Below are positions 23,628-32,856 of a stretch of DNA of 41,578 nucleotides, piece by piece. Each line of letters starts with the position of its first letter. Position 1 is the stretch's first letter. Made by a program: the position numbers and the translations under genes. Source of the stretch: Paraburkholderia solitsugae (lineage in GTDB: Bacteria > Pseudomonadota > Gammaproteobacteria > Burkholderiales > Burkholderiaceae); the NCBI RefSeq assembly GCF_013177695.1, contig NZ_WOEY01000173.1, forward strand, positions 1 through 41,578, in the 5' to 3' direction. The notes beneath the pieces are model-generated. The model had not been told where the DNA came from and ran no database searches. It saw only the letters and a program-made list of their open reading frames with translations.

Positions 23628-25007
23628 TTGAACAATGAACGTGAATATCAGAAGCGGGTGTTGACCGCGACGAGCCTCAGCTACGTCATTGTCATACTGG
23701 ACACATCGATCGTAAACGTCGCGCTGGAGCCGGTTGCGGCCAGTCTGGGCTCGGATATCTCCGGCCTGCAATGGGTGGTCAACGCCTATACGCTGACATT
23801 TGCCAGTCTGCTGCTGAGCGGCGGCGCTTTAGGCGACCGGATCGGCGCGAAAACCGCTTATCTCGCCGGATTGCTGGTTTTCGCCTGCGCCTCGGCGTTA
23901 TGTGGATTGGCGCCGGATCTGCAGATTCTGGTTGCCGCGCGGATCTTGCAGGGCGTCGGCGCGGCATTATTGGTCCCGTGTTCGCTGACCCTTATCAATC
24001 ATGCTTTTCCGGTTGCACGGCAGCGCGCCAGTGCAATCGGCGTGTGGGCCGGATGCGGCGGTATTGCGATGGCGGCGGGGCCGCTGGCCGGTGGTCTGCT
24101 GATTCATCTGCTGGGCTGGCGCAGCATTTTTCTGGTGAACGTGCCGATCGCGCTGATCGGTGCCTGGCTGACGACGCGCGTCGAATCGGTCCGTCCGGCC
24201 GCGTCGGGCCGGCCGATGGATATCGCCGGTCAGATGCTCGCTATCGTGGCGCTCGGCGCGTCGGTCGCCGTGTTGATCGAGGGGGCGAAGCTCGGGTGGC
24301 ACGTGGGCGCCATCCGTGCAGGCGCCGTGGTCGCGCTCGCCGCCTGGATTGCGTTCGTGTGGGTCGAGACAAAACGCAAACAGCCGATGCTGCCGCTAGG
24401 CTTCTTTCGGAGTCCGGTGTTTTCGGCATCGGCGTTCGTTTCGCTGATTTCCGGCCTGATTTTTTACGGGTTGTTTTTCCTGCTGAGCCTGTACTTCCAG
24501 TCTGCTCGCGGATGGACACCGTTGCAGACCGGCCTGGCATTCCTGCCGTTGACCGTGATGGTGACCCTCGGCAGCTTCGTATCCGGCGCGCTGAACCGGG
24601 CGTGTGGCGCGCACCGGCTCGTCTGCGGTGGCTTCCTGTTATATGCACTCGGTTTTGCCGGGCTTGTCGCGCTAGCGGACGATGCGCCGTATTGGCGTAT
24701 TGCGCTTTGCTGCCCGGCTGTGGGTTTCGGGGCGGGGGTGATTACGCCGGCAGCGACCGCCGCGTTGATGGCGGGGGTGGACAAGGCGCGCGCCGGCGTC
24801 GCGGCGGGCGTGCTCAACGCGAGCCGGCAGACAGGGTCTGCATTTTGCGTCGCGATCTTCGGCGCGCTGATGAGCGCGATCCAGCCGCTCGACACGGGCA
24901 TTCGCATGGCGGTCTATCTGGCGATCGGCCTGTCGCTGCTCGCCGCGCTGGTCTGGGGCATCGCTTTGGCCGTGGCGACGCGTTATGCAGGCAGTGATGC
25001 CTGGTGA
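23628..25007 (+). CDS. MFS drug exporter, DHA2 (EmrB/QacA-like) family
   Basis: Fourteen-segment type MFS exporter, 459 aa. Family hallmarks are the N-terminal LDTSIVNVALEPVAASLGSDISGLQWVV, GGALGDRIGAK after TM2, GVGAALLVPCSLTLI, and the antiporter-motif-like GPLAGGLLIHLLGWRSIFLVNVPI. The start is TTG at 23628 with AGGGG about nine bases upstream (another TTG lies at 23619); the nearby ATG is out of frame. Antisense frames are shadows. A divergent ArsR-type regulator lies 150 bp upstream. The substrate is unknown; an antiseptic or antibiotic efflux role is typical. The 25008-25247 spacer shows nothing clear. Confidence 0.9.
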   Translation: MNNEREYQKRVLTATSLSYVIVILDTSIVNVALEPVAASLGSDISGLQWVVNAYTLTFASLLLSGGALGDRIGAKTAYLAGLLVFACASALCGLAPDLQILVAARILQGVGAALLVPCSLTLINHAFPVARQRASAIGVWAGCGGIAMAAGPLAGGLLIHLLGWRSIFLVNVPIALIGAWLTTRVESVRPAASGRPMDIAGQMLAIVALGASVAVLIEGAKLGWHVGAIRAGAVVALAAWIAFVWVETKRKQPMLPLGFFRSPVFSASAFVSLISGLIFYGLFFLLSLYFQSARGWTPLQTGLAFLPLTVMVTLGSFVSGALNRACGAHRLVCGGFLLYALGFAGLVALADDAPYWRIALCCPAVGFGAGVITPAATAALMAGVDKARAGVAAGVLNASRQTGSAFCVAIFGALMSAIQPLDTGIRMAVYLAIGLSLLAALVWGIALAVATRYAGSDAW

Positions 25008-25247
25008 GTGCGGTCGGCCACGAAAAAGGGCAAAAAATGTAAGGTAAGCGCCCCTTTGCGAGTGCCATCGATAACGGGGCGTTCGGAGCGCCAGTCGCGG
25101 TTGGCACCATCGAAAGGACGCCGCTGGCACTACGCGCGCGTTAGGAATACTGCGACGATACCGGCCCTTCCCTGAAGATGTCGTCGTGCGCGAAACGTAG
25201 CAATCGATTTGACCTTCGATTCTCCGTCTATTGCGAACACACGACTC

Positions 25248-25979
25248 ATGAATGTTGCCGATACTCCTTCCTTACTGGGGTGCCTCGCCCTGGTGACCCT
25301 GGTGGCGGGCATGGCAAAAGGTTTGACCGGTTTCGGCGGCGCGCTCGTCATGGCGCCGCTGTTCGGCCTGTTGATACCCGCGCCCGAAGCCGGCGTCCTC
25401 ATCGTCCTGATCCATTTTGCGACCTCGCTGCAAGGTGTGCGCAGCTGGGCGAGCGCGGTGCGCTGGCGAACGGTGGTTCCACTCGCGCTGGTCGCCATGG
25501 TTTGCACCGCTGTCACGACACGGTGGATGGCAAGCGAGAACGCGGTGGAGCTTCGCCGGCTCGTAGCGGTCGCCGTTCTTGCCTCCACGGTGATGCACAT
25601 GCGGGGCTGGCGCTGGCTTCACAATAGCGGCTGGCGACCGACCTTCACAGCAGGCGCAATGAGCGGCGCGCTGACCGCACTGGGCGGCATCGGCGGTCCG
25701 CCGGCTGTCTACTACTTCAACGGCATCGGCCAGGGGTCGACGCTGCGCGCCAATCTCCTCGCTTATTTTGCGGTGCTCTATGTGGGCGTGGTGGCCCTTT
25801 TTGTGGCCGAGCATCAGGTTCACACGCCCCAGCTCAGTTCGCTGGTGCTGCTCGTGCCGGTGTTCGTGCTCGGCGTCTGCCTGGGGGAGCGCCTGGGTCC
25901 ACGCGTGCCGGTGCGCCGGCTCGAACATCTCGTGAGCGCTTTGTTGCTGTGTTCCGGGCTGGTCGCCCTAGTCACGTAA
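25248..25979 (+). CDS. TauE/SafE-family sulfite-exporter-like permease
   Basis: Membrane protein of 243 aa with about eight hydrophobic segments. The paired TauE/SafE repeats are visible: GMAKGLTGFGGALVMAPL in the first half and GALTALGGIGGPPAVYYF in the second. The ATG at 25248 (MNVADTPSLL) is preferred to the TTG at 25209. Such proteins export sulfoacetate, sulfite or other organic anions. No sulfur metabolism gene adjoins it. It appears to be a single gene. Confidence 0.85.
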   Translation: MNVADTPSLLGCLALVTLVAGMAKGLTGFGGALVMAPLFGLLIPAPEAGVLIVLIHFATSLQGVRSWASAVRWRTVVPLALVAMVCTAVTTRWMASENAVELRRLVAVAVLASTVMHMRGWRWLHNSGWRPTFTAGAMSGALTALGGIGGPPAVYYFNGIGQGSTLRANLLAYFAVLYVGVVALFVAEHQVHTPQLSSLVLLVPVFVLGVCLGERLGPRVPVRRLEHLVSALLLCSGLVALVT

Positions 25980-26225
25980 AAACGACTTTGCCATAGGCAT
26001 AGGAGCGGGCGCAATGTCTGCTCAGGGTCCCGCATGTGGACCAGGCGATTTATTATCGCTGGTACTAGTCAGGTGCATTTTCGGCCACCGATACTGAATT
26101 TGTCTGCCTTGGCCGCCGTGCCACCTCCGCTCGCCGCTGACTGCTACCACCCGGTCCGGTCTTTCAATGGCAGGCGGATTCAGCAGACATGATTTCATCG
26201 ATCAAAAAAAGCAGACGGAGACTCC

Positions 26226-26435
26226 ATGCTCAAGTTCCTGATTGGGATCGGCATCCCCTATATCGGTGTGATAGGCCTGCTGCCCTGGGTCGCTTCGGTC
26301 GATCGATTCGTCCTCGGTGTGCCGTTCATCTATGCGTGGATTTTCGCGTGGTTTGTCCTGACGTCGATCTGCCTGCAGGTGTGCTGGCATCTGTTCGATC
26401 GTCCCGCGGACGATGCCCCTCCGCAAACCCACTGA
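26226..26435 (+). CDS. DUF3311-type small membrane protein paired with the symporter
   Basis: A 69-aa protein with two membrane segments (about residues 4-24 and 34-56) and an acidic, proline-containing tail. GGAG is five bases before the ATG. Small proteins of this kind directly precede sodium/solute symporter genes in many Proteobacteria and are thought to be accessory; the symporter follows 18 nt later. It opens the SSS-amidohydrolase-CobW cassette. The upstream 246 bp show nothing distinct beyond a possible promoter. Confidence 0.82.
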   Translation: MLKFLIGIGIPYIGVIGLLPWVASVDRFVLGVPFIYAWIFAWFVLTSICLQVCWHLFDRPADDAPPQTH

Positions 26436-26453
26436 CGCAGCAGGAGAGCCAGG

Positions 26454-27839
26454 ATGTCCACCGTTGTCTTTCTCGGTTTTATTCTCTTCTCGCTGTATCT
26501 GGCGATACGGTCCAAAAAAGGGCATGGCGCGCAAAGCGTTCATGACTTCTTTGTCGCGTCCCGGCAGTTTGGCGCGTATCTGGTCTTTTTCCTCGCCGCG
26601 GGCGAAATCTACAGTATTGGCACGATGGTCGGCTTTCCAGGCGGCATCTATGCCAAGGGGCCAACCTATGGGGTCTGGTTCCTGGGATATATCCTGCTGG
26701 CGTATCCCGTCGGCTATTTCATCGGACCGAAAATCTGGGAGGCCGGCAAACGCTACAACGCCATTACGCTGCCCGATCTGTTCAAAGGCTATTTCGGCAA
26801 CCGTGCGCTGGAGGTGATCGTCGGCGGATCGGCGATCCTGTTTTTGCTGCCCTGGGGCGAGTTGCAATTCACGGGGCTTGTTGCGGCGTTCAAGGGCCTC
26901 GGCTGGAATTTCCAGCCGCTCTATCTGATTCTGATCTCAGCGATGCTGGCATTCACCTATATCGCCATTTCCGGGGTGCGGGCGTCGGCGTACATTGCGA
27001 TCCTGAAGGACGTGCTGATGGTCGCGGCGATCGTGATCACCGGGCTGGCGGTCTCGTGGCAAGCCGGCGTCACGGAAGTTTTTCACGCCGCGAGCCTGCA
27101 CGTCAGCAACAGCATGAATGCCAGTCAACTGACGTTTTCGATGAGCACGATGCTGTTCCAGTCGTTAGGGTTCTACGTGATGCCGTTCGCCGTGCAGGTT
27201 TTCTTCACGGCCACCAGTCCGAACACGATCCGGCGTACCCAGGTCGCCATGCCGCTGTACATGCTGATGTATCCGTTTCTGGTCATTGCTTCGTACTACG
27301 CGATCAGTCAGAACCTGCACCTTGCGTCGCCGAATGAAGCCTTCTTTGCGGCGGCGATCCGGCTGCTGCCAGGCTGGTTGCTGGGTCTGGTCGCGGCCGG
27401 CGCCGCGCTCTCCGGCCTGCTGGTGCTGACGGGCATCTGCCTCGCCATCGGCCCGCTCGTGACGCGCAATCTGTTGCCGAAGATGCCCGAGAGCAAGCAG
27501 AAAGCCACCGCGAAAACGGTGATCGTCATTTACCTGCTGGTCTCGATCGTGATGACCTTGCTGACGCCGAATCTGATGCTCACGCTGATCAATACCGCGT
27601 ACTACGGTGTGACCCAGTTTTTCCCCGGCGTGATGATCATTCTGTTTTCGCTTCGAGTCAAACCGTCCGCCGTTGCAACGGGTATTCTGACCGGGCAGAT
27701 ACTCGCGATCATCCTTTACCTCTTTCATGCCGAGCTCGGTGGATTCAACCTGGGCCTGCTGTGTCTCGTGATCAATATCGCGGTGACCGCCGTGCTGAAT
27801 CATGGTTGGAAGCGTAAGCCGGTGCATGCTTTGTCCTGA
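26454..27839 (+). CDS. Sodium:solute symporter (SSS) family transporter
   Basis: SSS-family secondary transporter, 461 aa, with about 12-13 membrane helices. Typical segments are the opening FLGFILFSLYLAIRSKKGHG, DFFVASRQFGAYLVFFLAAGEIYSIGTMVGFPG, and a middle GVRASAYIAILKDVLMVAAIV. AGGAG precedes the ATG. Solute unknown; relatives carry carboxylates, amino acids or nucleobases. Its position just before an amidohydrolase suggests it imports that enzyme's substrate or product. The DUF3311 partner is immediately upstream. Confidence 0.9.
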   Translation: MSTVVFLGFILFSLYLAIRSKKGHGAQSVHDFFVASRQFGAYLVFFLAAGEIYSIGTMVGFPGGIYAKGPTYGVWFLGYILLAYPVGYFIGPKIWEAGKRYNAITLPDLFKGYFGNRALEVIVGGSAILFLLPWGELQFTGLVAAFKGLGWNFQPLYLILISAMLAFTYIAISGVRASAYIAILKDVLMVAAIVITGLAVSWQAGVTEVFHAASLHVSNSMNASQLTFSMSTMLFQSLGFYVMPFAVQVFFTATSPNTIRRTQVAMPLYMLMYPFLVIASYYAISQNLHLASPNEAFFAAAIRLLPGWLLGLVAAGAALSGLLVLTGICLAIGPLVTRNLLPKMPESKQKATAKTVIVIYLLVSIVMTLLTPNLMLTLINTAYYGVTQFFPGVMIILFSLRVKPSAVATGILTGQILAIILYLFHAELGGFNLGLLCLVINIAVTAVLNHGWKRKPVHALS

Positions 27840-27877
27840 CCGTTCGGACTGCGTCCTAAACCCATTAACACTTATCT

Positions 27878-29539
27878 ATGAATCAGATTGAACGAGGTCC
27901 CATCACCGTCTTCGTCGCCAGAAAGATTCTGACGATGAATCCGGCTCAACCGCACGCCACGCATGTTGCCGTGCGAGACGGCAGAATTCTCTCCGTCGGC
28001 ACGCTGGAAGACGTCAGCCGGTGGGGCGAGGCTGAGATCGTCGATACGTTCAAGGACAAGGTGTTGATGCCGGGTCTCGTCGAGGGGCATTGCCATCTGA
28101 TGGAAGGCGCGATGTGGGACGCCGTGTATCTCGGCTACTACGACCGGCGCGGCCCCGACGGCAAGGTGTGGCGAGGTCTGAAAACGCTGGACGAGGTGAT
28201 CGAGCGGCTGGCCGTTGCGCAACGCGCCATGACGGACGCGACGGCACCGCTGCTTGCATGGGGCTTCGATCCGATTTTCTTCGGCGAGAGCCGCTTGTCG
28301 GTCAAGGAACTCGATACCGTTTCGACTCGCCGGCCCATTGTCGTGCTGCACGCGAGTGTGCACCTGATGAACGTCAACTCCGCCATGCTGGCGCTCGCCG
28401 CTATCGACGAGAACACCGACATCGATGGGATCGATAAAGACAAAGCGGGCCAGCCAACCGGCGAGTTGCAGGAATTCGCCGCCATGTTCCCCGTGTACCA
28501 GGTGATCGGCAGCCAGCTTTCCATTGCGGCGAGTGAAAAGACCGAGGCCATCTGGAATTTCGGCAAGGTCGCGCAACTCGCCGGCGTGACGACCGCGACG
28601 GACCTGGTCAACGATCTGTCGGCGCTGGGCAATCGCAATCTGCGTGAAGTCACGGCGGATCCGCAGTATCCGGTCAGGATCGTGCCCGCGTTTGCGCCGC
28701 AGCGAAGCCCCGAGGGCGGCGTCGAAAAAGTACTGTCGGCCATCAGCGACAGCACCGAAAAGTTGAGATTCGGCCCGATCAAGTTCATTGTCGATGGGTC
28801 GATTCAGGGGTTCACGGCGCGGCTGAAATGGCCGGGTTATGTCGGCGGACAGCCGAACGGCTTGTGGCTGATTCCGCCCAGCCAGTTGGAGGAGGTCTTC
28901 ACGCCGTTTCATCGCGCCGGGCTGCAACTCCATATTCATACCAATGGCGATGAAGCCACCGAGGTCGTATTGAACGCCCTCGAGAAGATGCTCGACACCT
29001 GTCCGCGCAGCGATCACCGCCACACGCTGCAGCACTGTCAGATGGCCGACGCGAGCCAGTTGGCCCGCGCGGCGAAACTCGGCATGTGCATCAACTTTTT
29101 CTCCAACCATATCTACTACTGGGGCGACGCTCATTACGCGCAGACCATGGGTCCCGACCGGGCGAACCGGATGAACGCGGCGGGATCGGCGCGGCGTCTG
29201 GGCATTCCCTTTGCCTTTCATTCGGATGCGCCGATCACGCAGTTGAGCCCGCTGTTTACCGCCTGGTGCGCGGTGCAGCGCAAGACCGCCAGCGGTCGTG
29301 TGCTGGGCGCGAGCGAGTGCATCCCCGTGGCGGACGCGTTGCGCGCGATCACGCTGGGTGCGGCCTATACGCTCAAGATGGACCATCTGATCGGCAGTAT
29401 CGAGGTGGGCAAATTCGCGGACTTCGCCGTGCTGGCGGACGACCCGACCGAGGTCGCGGCCGAGCGATTGAAGGACGTCGAAGTGTGGGGCACGGTGCTG
29501 GGCGGGCGTGTGTTTCAGTCGCCGGGAAAAAATGAATGA
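27878..29539 (+). CDS. YtcJ-like metal-dependent amidohydrolase
   Basis: Amidohydrolase-3/YtcJ-type enzyme, 553 aa. Metal-binding H71-x-H73 (LVEGHCHL) and further His/Asp motifs (HIHTNGD, LQHCQMAD, FHSDAP) mark a TIM-barrel hydrolase with a bound metal. The flanking beta-sandwich opens with ILTMNPAQ and closes with GKFADFAVLADDP. The family hydrolyses cyclic or linear amides; the substrate here is not assignable. Only a weak ribosome binding site precedes the ATG. The stop overlaps the start of the CobW GTPase, and the symporter is 38 nt upstream, forming one operon. The long antisense frame across this gene is a shadow. Confidence 0.87.
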   Translation: MNQIERGPITVFVARKILTMNPAQPHATHVAVRDGRILSVGTLEDVSRWGEAEIVDTFKDKVLMPGLVEGHCHLMEGAMWDAVYLGYYDRRGPDGKVWRGLKTLDEVIERLAVAQRAMTDATAPLLAWGFDPIFFGESRLSVKELDTVSTRRPIVVLHASVHLMNVNSAMLALAAIDENTDIDGIDKDKAGQPTGELQEFAAMFPVYQVIGSQLSIAASEKTEAIWNFGKVAQLAGVTTATDLVNDLSALGNRNLREVTADPQYPVRIVPAFAPQRSPEGGVEKVLSAISDSTEKLRFGPIKFIVDGSIQGFTARLKWPGYVGGQPNGLWLIPPSQLEEVFTPFHRAGLQLHIHTNGDEATEVVLNALEKMLDTCPRSDHRHTLQHCQMADASQLARAAKLGMCINFFSNHIYYWGDAHYAQTMGPDRANRMNAAGSARRLGIPFAFHSDAPITQLSPLFTAWCAVQRKTASGRVLGASECIPVADALRAITLGAAYTLKMDHLIGSIEVGKFADFAVLADDPTEVAAERLKDVEVWGTVLGGRVFQSPGKNE

Positions 29540-30497
29540 TGCTGCGGCCGGGCGCGCCCGGCCACCCATTCCACTGGTCGTGCTCGGCGGCTATCTGGGC
29601 GCCGGCAAGACGACTTTGCTCAACCATGTGCTCTCGAATGCGGGTCAGCGCCGGGTGGCGGTGCTGGTCAACGATTTCGGCGATATTAATATCGACGCCG
29701 CGCTGATCCGCGAACGCACCGACGATGTCATCAACCTGGAGAACGGCTGCGTCTGCTGCTCCATCGGTGGCCGCCTGGTGGACGCGCTCGTGGCAATCAG
29801 CGCGCGTCCCGAGCGCCCCGAGTTGTTGGTCATCGAAGCCAGTGGCGTGTCCGACCCCGTGAAGATCGCGCAGATCGGTTTGCTCGACCGGAGCTTCAGG
29901 TTGGTCGGGATTATCGTGGCAGTCGATACGGAGCGGATCGGCGCCACGTTGCGCGATCCGTATGTCGGGGATATCGTGCGCCGGCAGATCGCGGGCGCCA
30001 CGGCGCTCGTGCTCACCAAGACCGACCTCGTCACTGGACAGGAAAAAGCGGTGGCGACAGAAGCGGTGTCGTCGCTGGCGACCACGGCCATCTTGCTCGA
30101 CTCGGCAAACGGATCCATCCCGCTGGAGTTGATCTTCGACGCGAGTGTCGCGCCTCGTCATCGTACCGGTGAGCAGGCCCTCGCGGCGGGCGAGCGTTTC
30201 AATAGTCATCAGGATATCTGCAGCTTTTCCTTTCGATCGGACTTCCGCCTCGACAGGAAAAAACTCAGAGAGGTGTTTCGCGGCCTCTCTGTTCCGCTAT
30301 TGAGAGCGAAGGGCATCGTCTGGCTTGATCAGGATGCTTCTCCGCAGGAGCTCCATGTGGTCGGTGGTCGCATTCTGATCACGCCCTTTGCGGGGCACGC
30401 TGCGGCCGAGTCGACGATCGTCCTGATTGGCCGTTTCACCGACGAAGACGAGCGTACCGTGAAGCGCTGCCTCGAAAGCACGCAAGCGTTGAACTAG
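29532..30497 (+). CDS. CobW/COG0523-family metallochaperone GTPase
   Basis: P-loop GTPase of the COG0523 (CobW/YjiA/ZNG1) family, 321 aa. Walker A is GYLGAGKTT (residues 20-28, K26), followed by the family's metal-binding C73-V-C75-C76 in NGCVCCS, ASGVSDP and TKTD for guanine recognition, then a CobW C-terminal domain. These proteins insert Zn, Co or other metals into clients. The ATG at 29532 overlaps the amidohydrolase stop (8 nt), giving translational coupling. The amidohydrolase is the likely client; this is inference. There is no His-rich tail. Confidence 0.88.
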   Translation: MNDAAAGRARPPIPLVVLGGYLGAGKTTLLNHVLSNAGQRRVAVLVNDFGDINIDAALIRERTDDVINLENGCVCCSIGGRLVDALVAISARPERPELLVIEASGVSDPVKIAQIGLLDRSFRLVGIIVAVDTERIGATLRDPYVGDIVRRQIAGATALVLTKTDLVTGQEKAVATEAVSSLATTAILLDSANGSIPLELIFDASVAPRHRTGEQALAAGERFNSHQDICSFSFRSDFRLDRKKLREVFRGLSVPLLRAKGIVWLDQDASPQELHVVGGRILITPFAGHAAAESTIVLIGRFTDEDERTVKRCLESTQALN

Positions 30498-30551
30498 CGC
30501 CAGCGTGCCGCGCTATTGGTGCGAATGACGCTAGTCGCACCACGCACCTCA

Positions 30552-30587
30552 CGCACCCCAAGCACCCCAAGCACCCCAAGCACCCCA
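30552..30587. repeat. 9-bp tandem repeat (AGCACCCCA)
   Basis: Four contiguous 9-mers are CGCACCCCA followed by three identical AGCACCCCA. The array lies in the 278-bp spacer after the CobW gene. The rest of the spacer shows no promoter or hairpin I can support. Confidence 0.85.
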
Positions 30588-30775
30588 ACGGCCTGCATCC
30601 GAAAACCTCGGTTCGAGGCCAGTCAACCCACGTGCCCTCGCCGCGCGCTGCACCAGGCGAAACCAGCGCACTGGCCCTACCGTGGAGGCCACCCCAAACT
30701 TACACTTTTCAGTGAGAGTTCGCCGTTCAGGCGAGCTCACGAGGCTTGGCCTAATTCACTGAGCAGGAGACATGC

Positions 30776-31180
30776 ATGGCCACAACAGAAACGTCCGCAG
30801 GGAAGGCTACCGCGGACACGCTCGCCGCATTTTCCGATGCGTTCAACCGTCACGACGCGAATGCACTGATGAGCTTCATGACCGAAGACTGCGTGTTCGA
30901 TGCCGCCGGTGGACGCGAAGTCTACGGTGCGCGTTTCGTGGGTCGCGACGCGGTGCGCGCCGCGTTCGAAACGGTCTTCAAAACCTTCCCGGATGCACAT
31001 TGGGGGGAGGGCCGTCATTACGTCATAGGGGAACGTGGTGTGTCCGAATGGGTGTTCACGGGGACGCATGCGGAAGGCTGGCGCATCGAAGCGGAAGGGT
31101 GCGATCTCTTCGAGTTCCGCGATGGTCTGATCGCAGTCAAGCGCGCGTTCCGCAAGGAACGTCCGAAGCAGAACGTTTGA
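30776..31180 (+). CDS. SnoaL-like / NTF2-fold protein
   Basis: A 134-aa protein with the NTF2-like fold signature: an N-terminal helical part (TLAAFSDAFNRHDANALMSFM), then TEDCVFDAAGG, VGRDAVRAAFETVFKTFPDAHW and a beta sheet ending in LFEFRDGLIAVKRAF. Related proteins are polyketide-type cyclases or small accessory enzymes. AGGAG lies shortly before the ATG. It is 19 nt upstream of an FAD oxidoreductase, probably in one operon. Function unknown. Confidence 0.78.
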   Translation: MATTETSAGKATADTLAAFSDAFNRHDANALMSFMTEDCVFDAAGGREVYGARFVGRDAVRAAFETVFKTFPDAHWGEGRHYVIGERGVSEWVFTGTHAEGWRIEAEGCDLFEFRDGLIAVKRAFRKERPKQNV

Positions 31181-31199
31181 CGCCGACGAGGAGCTTCAC

Positions 31200-32615
31200 A
31201 TGGCGCAAAGTGTTATCACACGGGTCGGCGAAGGTCTGTCTGCAGGGCCGGACAGCGCGACGCAATATGACCCGAGATACGACCCGCTGGTCTCGCCGGG
31301 GCCCGGGCACGGCAAGCAGTACGCTCCGACCTATTGGGCCGCGACTGCCGGCACGCCGCCGCCCGACGATGGTCCGATCACGAAAGACATCGACGTGGAC
31401 GTGGCGATCATCGGCGCAGGGTATACGGGACTCGCGACGGCGCTTTGTCTCGCGCGCGACCATGGCATCAAGGCCGTGGTGCTCGAGGCCAACAAAACCA
31501 GTTGGGGCTGCAGCAGCCGCAATGGCGGACAAGGGCAGAATGCATCGGGTCGTCTGTCGCGTTCCCAATGGATCGAGCGCTGGGGTAAAGACGTCGCGTT
31601 GAAAATGCACGACGAGATCCAGGAAGGGTTCGACAACTTCAAGTCTCTGGTGGCCGAGATCGATTGCGATCCGCAGCCGGGCGGCCACTTTCTGATCGCG
31701 CATCGGCCGCGCATGATGGCCAAACTTGCCGCCGAAGCCAAAGTCTGGAAAGACGTGTTCGGCTACCCGTCCGAGCTCATCGATCAGGCCACGTTCCGCC
31801 GCGAGTACGTCAACGATAGCGAGGCAGCCGGCGCGCTTCACGAGCCCGAAGGCATCGGCATCCACGCGTTGAAACTCGCCTATGGCTATCTGCGGCTGGC
31901 ACGCGAAGCGGGCGCGCGCGTCCATCCGGCGAGCCCGGTGATCGGCTGGGAAACGATCAACGGCATTCATCATCTGCGCACGCCGGGTGGCGTCGTGCGG
32001 GCCCGCTCCGTGGGTATCGCGACCGGCGCCTACACGGCGCCGAACCTTCATCCTTCGCTGACGAGCCGGGTGATGCCGATCCTGTCGAATTCGATGGTGA
32101 CGCGTCCGCTCACGCAGCAGGAAATCGCCGCCTGCAATTTTCGAACGACCCAGGTGCTCACCGATACGCGCACCTTGCGTTTCTACTACCGCTTCCTGCC
32201 GGACAACCGGCTGCAGATCGGCAGCCGCAGCGCGATCACCGGAGCCGATGCACCGAATCCGCGCCATTACGAGTTGCTCGTCGAAGGGATGGGCCGCAAG
32301 TTCCCCGCGTTGCGCGGTGTCCAGATCGACTATTCATGGTGGGGCTGGGTGGATGTGAGCCACGACATGATGCCGCGCGTGTGCCAGCCGGATCCGAAGC
32401 AGTCGGTGTTTTACGCTCTGGGCTATGGCGGCAACGGCGTGTCCTATTCCCAGCAGGCGGGGCGCAGGCTCGCCGAACGGATAGCGGGTAAAGGGGCGAA
32501 GCAGACGCTGCCGATTTTCACTTCTCCGTTGCCCGGTCATCCGTTCGCGCCGTTCCGTCGTATCGGACAACGGATGCTCTACCAACTGTATTTCCGGCGC
32601 GACGAAAAACCTTGA
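31200..32615 (+). CDS. FAD-dependent oxidoreductase, DAO family, PuuB-like
   Basis: Flavin amine oxidase of the D-amino-acid oxidase superfamily, 471 aa. The dinucleotide-binding motif is GAGYTGLATA (G72, G74, G77) after VDVAIIG. The SSRNGGQGQNASGRLS stretch and the C-terminal GYGGNGVSYSQQAGRRLAERI are typical of gamma-glutamylputrescine oxidase relatives. GAGGAG lies six bases before the ATG. Oxidation of a secondary amine, possibly gamma-glutamylputrescine, is inferred. An amino acid permease follows, and the PuuA-like ligase is 13 kb away. Confidence 0.85.
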   Translation: MAQSVITRVGEGLSAGPDSATQYDPRYDPLVSPGPGHGKQYAPTYWAATAGTPPPDDGPITKDIDVDVAIIGAGYTGLATALCLARDHGIKAVVLEANKTSWGCSSRNGGQGQNASGRLSRSQWIERWGKDVALKMHDEIQEGFDNFKSLVAEIDCDPQPGGHFLIAHRPRMMAKLAAEAKVWKDVFGYPSELIDQATFRREYVNDSEAAGALHEPEGIGIHALKLAYGYLRLAREAGARVHPASPVIGWETINGIHHLRTPGGVVRARSVGIATGAYTAPNLHPSLTSRVMPILSNSMVTRPLTQQEIAACNFRTTQVLTDTRTLRFYYRFLPDNRLQIGSRSAITGADAPNPRHYELLVEGMGRKFPALRGVQIDYSWWGWVDVSHDMMPRVCQPDPKQSVFYALGYGGNGVSYSQQAGRRLAERIAGKGAKQTLPIFTSPLPGHPFAPFRRIGQRMLYQLYFRRDEKP

Positions 32616-32625
32616 ACGCGGCCTG

Positions 32626-32648
32626 CGTGCCGCGCCACCCGCGGCACG
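32626..32648. terminator. Hairpin after the FAD oxidoreductase gene, possible terminator
   Basis: A 9-bp GC-rich stem (CGTGCCGCG / CGCGGCACG) with a CCACC loop lies 11 bp after the stop codon. There is no T-run, so termination efficiency is uncertain. Confidence 0.45.
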
Positions 32649-32856
32649 TGATTCGCCGGTCGTCGTGCCTCACGCGCACGGCGTTGCGCAGCCAGACAGG
32701 TCTGCGCGTTAAGTCATAAGAAAAAACACACTATAGCGAGGCGCATACGCGTCCTCACTCGATCCGAATTGACGGCGCTCAGGTTGCGGGAATGCACGCA
32801 GCCCTGCATGCAGCCCCGCGCGACCGGCGCCGGCATCAACAGGATGTGGAGGTGAC

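Noticed and set aside
27872..29569. A 565-codon open frame antisense to the amidohydrolase gene
   Set aside because: Its translation is low-complexity, His/Arg-rich and without domains; the sense gene has clear catalytic motifs. GC-rich codon bias keeps the antisense frame open.
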